The position numbers were made by a program, and so were the translations under genes. A model generated the notes under the pieces. That model made no database searches. It was not told the DNA's origin and saw only the letters and a program-made list of their open reading frames with translations. Below are positions 1 through 5,210 of a DNA stretch of 14,183 nucleotides, piece after piece (the first letter of the stretch is position 1; each line of letters begins with the position of its first letter). Source of the DNA: Elusimicrobiota bacterium (GTDB lineage: Bacteria; CG03; SLGR01; PWQF01); the NCBI GenBank assembly GCA_003558145.1, contig PWMP01000169.1, positions 1 to 14,183 of the forward strand. Direction: 5' to 3'.

Positions 1-172
1 CTGCTTTAGGTCCTTTCTGTCCGTCTTCAGCTTCGAATTCTACCTTGTCACCTTCACTCAGAGAATCTCCCTGAACATCATTGCGGTGCACGAAAAGGTC
101 TTTTCCGCCTTCGTCGGGCTTAATGAAACCAAAATTTTTCAGATCGTTGAAAAACTGCACTGTTCCTTTCAT
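1..172 (-). CDS. Cold-shock protein (CspA family), 3' end cut by window edge
   Basis: This is a small single-domain RNA/DNA chaperone of the CspA type, which binds single-stranded nucleic acid in the cytoplasm and melts RNA secondary structure. The visible 57 residues start MKGTVQFFNDLKNFGFIKPD and contain both nucleic-acid-binding motifs: RNP1 as KNFGFI (residues 12-17; the usual form is KGFGFI) and RNP2 as DLFVH (about residues 25-29). The later part, with GDKVEFEAEDGQKGPKA, is also standard. The ATG at 172-170 is supported by a strong Shine-Dalgarno (AGGAGGT at 187-181) eight bases upstream. Only about the last ten residues and the stop should be missing, since the family is usually 65-70 residues long. 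It is read in the same direction as the response regulator upstream, but an 89-base gap suggests its own promoter. I could not place that promoter. Confidence 0.95.
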   Translation of the reverse strand, partial: MKGTVQFFNDLKNFGFIKPDEGGKDLFVHRNDVQGDSLSEGDKVEFEAEDGQKGPKA

Positions 173-261
173 ATTTTTTCACCTCCTTTCTTTTTTAGAT
201 TTTTCCATAACGGGATTTAAATATTACGGCATGTCCTTAAAATATTTGCATTCTGCAGACT

Positions 262-687
262 TCAAATGTCAGCCGCGTCGGAGTCATAGCTCCGTTTTTT
301 TAATCCGTAATCTTTAAGTACTTCTTCAATTTTCTCCATAAGAAAACTGCTTTTAAAGGGTTTTGCCACATAACGGTCGGCATTTTTATCTACCGCTGAT
401 TCAAAAGAATCGGCATCCGTATTTGCGGTTAGCATTATAACGGGAATACCGGCTGTGGAAGGATTTTCTTTCACTCTTTTAAGAACCTCAAGTCCGTTCA
501 CTTCAGGCATATCTATATCAAGAAGTATGAGGTCCGGTTTATAAAGTACAATTTTTTCCAGGGCATACGACCCGTCATACGCAGTATCTATTTCATATCC
601 CCGGCTCTTGAGAAGAACAGTCAGCAGCCTGACAATATCGTTATCGTCGTCTACTATCAGAACCTTTATTTTATTTCCGGTGTCGAC
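262..687 (-). CDS. Single-domain response regulator (CheY-like receiver), apparent GTC start
   Basis: This 141-residue stand-alone receiver domain would be phosphorylated by a histidine kinase encoded elsewhere. The fold landmarks are complete. The acidic cluster VDDD is at residues 12-15. The phospho-acceptor is D57 in LLDIDMPEVNG. The switch threonine is T87 in MLTA. The conserved lysine is K109 in AKPF. No DNA-binding or output domain follows; after the receiver there is only a short charged tail. The reading frame is open back to a TGA at 705-703, but it holds no ATG, GTG or TTG before VDDD. A perfect AGGAGG at 698-693 sits five bases ahead of GTC (687-685), giving the normal-looking N-terminus xDTGNKIKVLIVDDD, so I place the start there. 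The first canonical start (ATG, 510-508) would discard the first 59 residues including D57. The gene lies 36 bases behind the outer-membrane protein gene and is probably cotranscribed with it. Confidence 0.85.
   Translation of the reverse strand, partial: VDTGNKIKVLIVDDDNDIVRLLTVLLKSRGYEIDTAYDGSYALEKIVLYKPDLILLDIDMPEVNGLEVLKRVKENPSTAGIPVIMLTANTDADSFESAVDKNADRYVAKPFKSSFLMEKIEEVLKDYGLKKRSYDSDAADI
279..301 (+). terminator. Plus-strand intrinsic-terminator-like hairpin inside the response-regulator 3' end
   Basis: On the plus strand, CGGAG (279-283), a six-base loop and CTCCG (290-294) are followed at once by seven T residues (295-301). This is the classic stem plus U-tract layout, although the stem has only five base pairs. 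It lies within the 3' coding part of the minus-strand response regulator, so it would act only on antisense transcripts. No plus-strand gene lies upstream in the window. It could be chance. Confidence 0.35.
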
Positions 688-723
688 CTGTTCCTCCTGT
701 TCTCAGACTGCGCCCTGTCTTTA

Positions 724-1239
724 CTAAAACCTTAGGCCCAACCCAAATCCCATGTGGAGCATAAGAAGCATATTGTCCTCGAAGTCCTTATCATAAATAA
801 AGGTTCCTCTCAACAGGGCATCTGCAAAAACAGGCGTCCTTGTTGAAGACAGGCGGGTCCCGAGTCCCATTGAAGCCCCAAAATTACTGCTGTCGTCCGT
901 CCTGGTTTTCGTATAGTAAACGCCGGCTGTTGTCTGTATATAGGGCTTTATATCTCCCAGCGTGAAAAAGTTGTATCTTATAACAGCCGTTATGGGTATG
1001 GTATCCACATTTTTGGCAATGGGAAGCTGTCCGCTCTCAAACCCTACTTCATAATCCAAAAACATGCTTCCGGCCATTAAAAGACGCGCCGTGTATCCAA
1101 GACCGCCTGTGGTACCGGATAAGTCCGGAGAAAGTACAGTCCCGAAGTTCGGCGATACTGTGATTTCCAGAGCCCCTGCAGGTAGCGAAAGACATAAAGC
1201 CATAACCCCGGCAGCAAAAACAACAATTAACTTTTTCAT
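724..1239 (-). CDS. Small outer-membrane beta-barrel-like protein
   Basis: This is a 171-residue secreted protein that I cannot assign to a named family. It has a clean Sec signal peptide: MKK, a hydrophobic core at residues 4-19, and probable cleavage after AGA (residues 21-23). The mature part has alternating polar and hydrophobic stretches rich in Gly, Tyr and Thr, such as GGLGYTARLLMAGSMFLDYE, IRYNFF and GVYYT. It ends in GFGLGLRF. A terminal phenylalanine and amphipathic last strand are the usual signature recognised by the BAM assembly machinery, so a small OmpW/OmpA-barrel-like fold is likely. A modest Shine-Dalgarno (AGGGAG) lies about ten bases before the ATG. The response regulator follows 36 bases downstream, and a possible 29-residue ORF precedes it. 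No enzyme motif is visible. Confidence 0.75.
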   Translation of the reverse strand: MKKLIVVFAAGVMALCLSLPAGALEITVSPNFGTVLSPDLSGTTGGLGYTARLLMAGSMFLDYEVGFESGQLPIAKNVDTIPITAVIRYNFFTLGDIKPYIQTTAGVYYTKTRTDDSSNFGASMGLGTRLSSTRTPVFADALLRGTFIYDKDFEDNMLLMLHMGFGLGLRF

Positions 1240-1274
1240 TAAAACTAAACTCCCTGAACCTGAAACCTATTCCT

Positions 1275-1364
1275 TTAAGCGAGCCTGCGGCCCGCATATG
1301 TAATTGTTTTTAACATATTATTGAGGCTGTTGTCAATAACTGAACCCTTTTTTACTTGTTGCAT
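1275..1364 (-). CDS. Possible 29-residue small protein upstream of the outer-membrane gene
   Basis: An ATG at 1364-1362 opens a frame reading MQQVKKGSVIDNSLNNMLKT and ending ITYAGRRLA, with TAA at 1277-1275. It is preceded by AAAGGAG at about 1380-1373, eight bases from the ATG, a better ribosome-binding site than that of the outer-membrane gene 35 bases downstream. The peptide is basic, has no signal peptide or membrane segment, and matches nothing I recognise. It could be a real small protein, a leader peptide controlling the downstream operon, or a chance ORF. The same bases carry the proposed rlmN promoter on the other strand, which weakens one of the two readings. Confidence 0.35.
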   Translation of the reverse strand: MQQVKKGSVIDNSLNNMLKTITYAGRRLA

Positions 1365-1387
1365 ATCCCCAACTCCTTTAGTAAGAT
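1359..1387 (+). promoter_or_regulatory. Candidate sigma70-type promoter for rlmN
   Basis: TTGCAT (1359-1364) and TAAGAT (1382-1387) are separated by exactly 17 bases and point at rlmN, whose ATG is at 1429. This would give an untranslated leader of about 35 bases. The leader contains AAGGA at 1408-1412, which is rather far from the ATG. The element overlaps the possible small ORF on the opposite strand. Confidence 0.45.
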
Positions 1388-1428
1388 AATTCGGAACAGA
1401 ATGAATTAAGGATTCCCCGGAAAACAAT

Positions 1429-2502
1429 ATGAAGGAAAAAATCAATCTTCTCGATAAAGATTTCAGTCAGATGCGCAACCTGATGAAGCAGCTTGGCTTG
1501 CCGGCATTCAGGGCTCAACAGCTTTTCAACTGGATATACTCCAGTAAAATCTCTTCATTCGCCAGTATGGACAATCTCCCGCAGTCTATGATAGCCCTGC
1601 TTGAGGAAAAGACTTGCTTTGACCCGCTTAAAATAATTTCCGCTCAGCGTTCAAAGGACGGCACACGTAAATTTCTTTTCGAACTTGAAGACAAAAAACT
1701 AATAGAAAGCGTTTACCTTCCTTACAAAGGAGTCAGGACAAGCGTATGTCTTTCTACCCAGGCCGGATGCGCCATGGGTTGTTCCTTTTGCGCCACGGCA
1801 AAACAGCCACTGAAACGCAATTTAAGCTGCGCCGAGATAGTCAACCAGCTTCTTACAATAGAGAAAAAAGTATCCAGAAGAATCAGCAACATCGTATTAA
1901 TGGGAATGGGAGAACCCCTTGCCAACTACTCCAATGTTTTGAAAGCCGTATCAATAATGAACCACAAAGACGGACTGGATGTGGCAATGAGAAGAATAAC
2001 GGTTTCAACATGCGGGCTTGTAAAGAAAATATACAAGCTTGCGGAAGAGAAACTACAGCTTACCCTGGCCGTATCCCTGAATGCCGCAACCGACGATCTC
2101 AGGGACACGCTTATGCCGGTAAACAAAAAGTATCCCCTAAACGAGCTTATGAAAGCCTGCCGGCATTACGCGGCATCCACCGGAAGAAGAGTCAGTTTTG
2201 AATACGTGATGATTAAGGGGGTCAACGACTCCAGGGACCAGGCCATTGCTCTTGCCTCTATTCTGAAAGGGACTTTATCACACGTAAACCTTATACGGCT
2301 TAATCCCGTTCCATCAATAAAAATGCAGCCCGCAGCCACCGGAGCGATTGATATGTTTAAAGCCATACTTGAGATGAGGACAATACCGGTATCTATAAGG
2401 CAGGAGAGAGGAAAAGACATAGACGCGGCCTGCGGCCAGCTTAGCGGCAGAAAAACACTTAACTTAAAAAGACCCCCTGATTCCCATTCCCACAAAATTT
2501 GA
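1429..2502 (+). CDS. rlmN: 23S rRNA/tRNA adenine-C2 methyltransferase RlmN
   Basis: RlmN is a radical-SAM enzyme that methylates C2 of A2503 in 23S rRNA and of A37 in some tRNAs, tuning decoding and peptidyl-transferase function. The 357-residue protein has the usual length. After an N-terminal accessory domain (about residues 1-95) comes the 4Fe-4S motif CAMGCSFC, with C114, C118 and C121. C107, seven residues before the cluster, and C335 in DAACGQL match the two mechanistic cysteines that carry the methyl-thioether intermediate in characterised RlmN (E. coli C118 and C355). LMGMGEPLANY provides the SAM-contact GEP motif. The tail after the SGRK motif is short and polar. Its last 39 bases overlap a small convergent ORF. 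It appears monocistronic, with its own promoter candidate upstream. Confidence 0.97.
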   Translation: MKEKINLLDKDFSQMRNLMKQLGLPAFRAQQLFNWIYSSKISSFASMDNLPQSMIALLEEKTCFDPLKIISAQRSKDGTRKFLFELEDKKLIESVYLPYKGVRTSVCLSTQAGCAMGCSFCATAKQPLKRNLSCAEIVNQLLTIEKKVSRRISNIVLMGMGEPLANYSNVLKAVSIMNHKDGLDVAMRRITVSTCGLVKKIYKLAEEKLQLTLAVSLNAATDDLRDTLMPVNKKYPLNELMKACRHYAASTGRRVSFEYVMIKGVNDSRDQAIALASILKGTLSHVNLIRLNPVPSIKMQPAATGAIDMFKAILEMRTIPVSIRQERGKDIDAACGQLSGRKTLNLKRPPDSHSHKI

Positions 2503-2688
2503 ACCCTGTGCGTCCTGAAACACTCCAAAGACCCCGGACCGGTGGTGTACCCTCAAAAAGACGCTCCACCCGTGGAGTCCCGGCACAACAGCTTCCTTTT
2601 CTATCATCATATATTTAAGAGGACGTATGGGGTCGGGTTCCGCAGAATGAAGCCGAAAAGGAAAAACAAATGCCATAAAAGCCGTCAA
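2464..2688 (-). CDS. Hypothetical 74-residue ORF with signal-like N-terminus
   Basis: I do not recognise this ORF. It would start at TTG (2688-2686), four bases after the helicase stop codon, with no Shine-Dalgarno, so translation would rely on coupling to the helicase. An internal ATG at 2676 is an alternative start. The N-terminus (MTAFMAFVFPFRLHSAEPDP) resembles a weak signal peptide cleaved near HSA but lacks the usual basic residues. The C-terminus GSNFVGMGIRGSF ends in phenylalanine like an outer-membrane strand, but the mature part of about 54 residues is too short for a barrel. It overlaps the rlmN 3' end by 39 bases on the opposite strand. It may be a remnant or a chance ORF. Confidence 0.3.
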   Translation of the reverse strand: MTAFMAFVFPFRLHSAEPDPIRPLKYMMIEKEAVVPGLHGWSVFLRVHHRSGVFGVFQDAQGSNFVGMGIRGSF

Positions 2689-2692
2689 TAAT

Positions 2693-3838
2693 TCAGCGGC
2701 GGGGGGGGTTTACGGACGGTTTGTACTTTATCTTTGTAAGGTTACCGGAATTAATATCTGAAACCTGTTTTATTTCCTCAAATTTTTCTTTTTCGCCGGA
2801 GGAGACAAAAGAAACGGATACTCCTTCCCCTCCCATACGTGCTGTCCGGCCGCTTCTGTGTATGTAAACTTCCGCATTCTGCGAAACCTCGTAATTTATA
2901 ATATGGCTGACATTCTGAATATCTATGCCCCTGGCCATTACATCCGTGGTTATTATAAACTTTATTTTCTTCCTGCGGAAACTTCGAAGTATCTTTTCAC
3001 GCTGGTGCTGCTTAAGCCCGCCATGGAGGAAATCCGTTCCGTCAACAATCCCTTTCATTTTTTTTGCCAGCTGTTCGGCCCTGCGGCGCGTATTGCAGAA
3101 AACAATTGCCTGTGATATATCCTCTTTGAGAAGAAATTCTTTTAGAGCTTTTTCCTTGTCCCTGCTGTTTACGCTTACCATGCAGTGGTTAAGGTTTTCC
3201 GGCTGGGATCTCTTTCCGGTAAGCTTGACATGATCAGCGTCTTTCAAATACTTTCGGGCAAGCTTTTTTATGGGAGGAAGCATTGTAGCCGAAAAAAAAA
3301 GTGTCTGGTGCTCGTGTACCATACACTTCTTTATAAAATCTATATCCTCAATGAATCCCATTTTCATCATCTCGTCGGCTTCATCTATAACAAAGGTCTT
3401 TACTCCGTCCAGCGGAAATTGCCTGTTGTACATGATATCCGTAAGCCGGCCCGGGGTAGCAACGAGTATGTGCACTCCGTCTCTCAGTTTTGCCATTTGT
3501 ATGTCAATGTCAAAACCGCCGTAAACAACAAAAGCCTTCACCCCGTAGGGTTTTGCAATAGAAGTCACTTCATTGAGATATTGTATAGCCAGCTCACGCG
3601 TCGGCGCAAGAATGAGTGCCTGTATGGCGTTCATTTCCCTGTTAACCATCTGCACCAGGGGCACAGCACATGCGGCAGTCTTTCCCGAACCGGTTTCTGC
3701 CTGTCCTATCAGGTCGCGTCCCTTCAATATGGAAGGGATGGTTTTTACTTGTATGGGCGTAGGAGAAACATACCCTATACTCTTTAATATAGAATCAATT
3801 TCTTTATTTATCCCAAGCTCTTTGAAACTTTCACTCAT
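2693..3838 (-). CDS. DEAD-box ATP-dependent RNA helicase
   Basis: This is an RNA helicase of the RhlE/CsdA/DeaD group, unwinding short RNA duplexes in ribosome assembly, mRNA decay or cold adaptation. All core motifs are visible in order in the 381 residues: Q motif with F5 and PTPIQ (26-30); Walker A AETGSGKT (47-54); PTRELA (79-84); GG (107-108); TPGRL (128-132); DEAD as DEADEM (152-157); SAT (183-185); then in the second RecA domain the ARGID and HRSGRTAR motifs. The protein ends soon after the helicase core at VNPPRR, without the long basic or RRM tail of DeaD, so it is a minimal form. CAGGAGT at 3858-3852 is 14 bases before the ATG, a long spacing. The 3' end contains a run of eight C on the coding strand just before the stop. 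Proximity to a cold-shock gene 2.5 kb away is suggestive but not an operon. Confidence 0.96.
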   Translation of the reverse strand: MSESFKELGINKEIDSILKSIGYVSPTPIQVKTIPSILKGRDLIGQAETGSGKTAACAVPLVQMVNREMNAIQALILAPTRELAIQYLNEVTSIAKPYGVKAFVVYGGFDIDIQMAKLRDGVHILVATPGRLTDIMYNRQFPLDGVKTFVIDEADEMMKMGFIEDIDFIKKCMVHEHQTLFFSATMLPPIKKLARKYLKDADHVKLTGKRSQPENLNHCMVSVNSRDKEKALKEFLLKEDISQAIVFCNTRRRAEQLAKKMKGIVDGTDFLHGGLKQHQREKILRSFRRKKIKFIITTDVMARGIDIQNVSHIINYEVSQNAEVYIHRSGRTARMGGEGVSVSFVSSGEKEKFEEIKQVSDINSGNLTKIKYKPSVNPPRR

Positions 3839-3915
3839 ATTTTAATACTTTACTCCTGTTAAAAATTTGATGGGTCCGGCCGGTACTGCCGGGAGGACAT
3901 CAGGCGGTATAATTA

Positions 3916-3944
3916 ATGATAACATAATCATAGCCTTTAAGCAA
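3916..3944 (-). promoter_or_regulatory. Candidate sigma70-type promoter for the DEAD-box helicase
   Basis: On the minus strand, TTGCTT (3944-3939) and TATCAT (3921-3916) are 17 bases apart and point at the helicase. Transcription from about 3909 would give a leader near 70 bases. That leader holds a GC-rich inverted repeat (CCGGC...GCCGG around 3878-3894), which could fold. Confidence 0.45.
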
Positions 3945-3958
3945 TGAGCGCTTCGGGT

Positions 3959-3988
3959 TTGACAAGCATTTCACATATCATTTAATAT
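3959..3988 (+). promoter_or_regulatory. Candidate promoter giving a near-leaderless transcript
   Basis: TTGACA, a perfect -35 hexamer, lies at 3959-3964 and TAATAT at 3983-3988 with an 18-base spacer. Transcription would start close to 3994-3996, at or beside the ATG of the next gene (3995). That gene has no Shine-Dalgarno, which is consistent with a leaderless mRNA. Confidence 0.45.
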
Positions 3989-3994
3989 ATTCAC

Positions 3995-4297
3995 ATGAAC
4001 AAAGACGAAACACAGTTGCTTGTAAAGACTCTTCATAAAATAGCTTTTTTTTCTAACCTTTCCGTAGGTGAAACAGATGTCATTCTATCAAAGTTCATAT
4101 CCCAGACTTATACACGGGGAAAAACAATAGTTCTTCAGGACCGGCCCGGAAAGTTTTTCGCAGTGATAGCCGCTGAAAAAACCAGGGTCCTGTTGCTCCT
4201 GAAAGATGCTTTTAAAAAAATACTTGAAGCAAATCCCAATCTTTCAGATAAAATAAGCCACACAGCCAACAAAAGAACCTTCAGGTCTAAGCTGTAA
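3995..4297 (+). CDS. Cyclic-nucleotide-binding-domain protein with internal deletion
   Basis: This 100-residue protein carries the two ends of a CRP/FNR-type cyclic-nucleotide-binding domain. Residues 9-55 (LVKTLHKIAFFSNLSVGETD, then SQTYTRGKTIVLQDRPGKFF) match the N-terminal helix and first strands, where families read 'L..IpLFs.Ls..e...l......y..G..i...g.pgd.fy'. Residues 57-85 (VIAAEKTRVLLLLKDAFKKI followed by LEANPNLSDK) match the last strand and the following helix. The middle of the domain is absent, including the phosphate-binding cassette (usually FGE-aL...R.At) that holds the ligand, so about 50 residues seem to have been lost in frame near residues 54-58. It should not bind a cyclic nucleotide in the ordinary way. 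There is no helix-turn-helix. It starts without a Shine-Dalgarno and is followed 15 bases later by the release-factor-like gene. It is either a decaying gene or a minimal scaffold. Confidence 0.6.
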   Translation: MNKDETQLLVKTLHKIAFFSNLSVGETDVILSKFISQTYTRGKTIVLQDRPGKFFAVIAAEKTRVLLLLKDAFKKILEANPNLSDKISHTANKRTFRSKL

Positions 4298-4312
4298 CAA
4301 TGAGAATACTGT

Positions 4313-4732
4313 ATGGGTAAATTTGGCGTAAGCGAAGCAAAAGAGAAAAAACTTCTTGAAAAAATGCGCCATTACAAAATATGGGAAAAAGACCTGAAAG
4401 AAAAATTCATCTCTGCCGCCAGGAAAGGCGGCACAAAGACAAACAAGACGGCCAGCGGAGTTTATCTTAAACACATTCCCACCGGCACGGAGGTTAAGTG
4501 CTCTACCAGCCGTTCAAGGTCAGTTAACCGTTTTCTTGCCAGGAGGCGCCTTGCCGAAAAAATAGAGGACACTGTGGAAGGAAAAAAGTCTCGGCGGCAG
4601 AAGAAAATAGAAAAAATACGCCGGCAGAAAAGAAAGCGATCAAAACGGGCTAAAGAAAAAATTCTTCGTAACAAAAAAATACAGTCTACGAAAAAATCCC
4701 TGAGGGGAAAGGTACAGTTAGATGAAAATTAA
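4313..4732 (+). CDS. Peptide-chain-release-factor-like protein (RF-1 domain) with GGT instead of GGQ
   Basis: This 139-residue relative of the stand-alone RF-1-domain proteins (ArfB/YaeJ and MTRFR-like group) belongs to a class that rescues stalled ribosomes by hydrolysing peptidyl-tRNA. The domain core is clear: GGTKTNKTASGVYLKHIPTG (residues 39-58), then EVKCSTSRSRSVNRFLARRR, matching the family pattern 'GGQ.vNKt.s.VyLkH.PTG.evkc...RSq..NR..Ar..L'. The catalytic tripeptide GGQ is GGT here (residues 39-41), so the glutamine that positions the hydrolytic water is missing. The C-terminal third is a long Lys/Arg-rich tail, the kind that ArfB inserts into the empty mRNA channel. Its last 11 bases overlap the tspO start. 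Normal rescue hydrolysis is doubtful, and a ribosome-binding role without hydrolysis is possible. No good Shine-Dalgarno is seen. Confidence 0.8.
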   Translation: MGKFGVSEAKEKKLLEKMRHYKIWEKDLKEKFISAARKGGTKTNKTASGVYLKHIPTGTEVKCSTSRSRSVNRFLARRRLAEKIEDTVEGKKSRRQKKIEKIRRQKRKRSKRAKEKILRNKKIQSTKKSLRGKVQLDEN

Positions 4733-5192
4733 ATTAAACTATTTTGTAATCCCGCTTATAACTATTACCGTAGCGAGTTTGGGAAGTTACTTTACTTCCC
4801 TGGGTCTCAACGGCTGGTATGAAACCATAGCTAAACCCGGATGGACGCCCGCCGGAGGATTCATAGGAGCAATGTGGACATTCCTTTATATCCTGGTCAC
4901 AATAATCGCCCTTGGTTTTGTTAACCGGCACCGCTCGGCAAAGCGCTACACCCTCATCATAATACTGTTTATAATAAACGCTTTTCTTAATGCAGTCTGG
5001 TCCCTTATCTTTTTCGGCTTGAACCTGACAGGACTTGCTTTCCTTTGGATAATAGTCTTAAACCTTACAATAATAGCTCTTATAATATTGATCTGGCCAT
5101 CCTCGAAGCTTCTTGCAGAGGGCCTCATACCCTATACAGCATGGGTATCTGCGGCAAGCGCTCTTAACTATATGATCTGGATAATGAACTGA
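4722..5192 (+). CDS. tspO: TspO/MBR family membrane protein
   Basis: TspO is an inner-membrane protein of five transmembrane helices that binds tetrapyrroles and related ligands. It is linked in bacteria to porphyrin handling and stress control. The 156 residues are the usual length. Diagnostic residues are all present: WY (32-33) and KPGWTP (38-43) in the first loop; W52 in helix 2; N90 with WS (93-94) and FF (97-98) in helix 3; W141 and the LN pair (148-149) in helix 5. Hydrophobic spans are near residues 5-27, 46-68, 76-98, 103-125 and 134-155. The ATG lies inside the end of the release-factor-like gene (11-base overlap), so translation is probably coupled. The flavoprotein gene follows 18 bases after its stop. 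Confidence 0.95.
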   Translation: MKIKLNYFVIPLITITVASLGSYFTSLGLNGWYETIAKPGWTPAGGFIGAMWTFLYILVTIIALGFVNRHRSAKRYTLIIILFIINAFLNAVWSLIFFGLNLTGLAFLWIIVLNLTIIALIILIWPSSKLLAEGLIPYTAWVSAASALNYMIWIMN

Positions 5193-5210
5193 TAAACTGC
5201 CCAATAATAA

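Noticed and set aside
1746..2201. 151-residue plus-strand frame inside rlmN
   Set aside because: Out-of-frame shadow of rlmN, which has all catalytic residues in its own frame.
3185..3787. 200-residue plus-strand open frame
   Set aside because: It lies entirely antisense to the DEAD-box helicase, whose motifs are complete; the translation has no recognisable domain and no ribosome-binding site.
4313..4732. Ribosomal or nucleic-acid-binding protein suggested by the Lys/Arg-rich tail
   Set aside because: The RF-1 domain signature (GG..TNKT, VYLKH.PTG, RS..NR..AR) identifies a release-factor-like protein; the basic tail is expected in this group.
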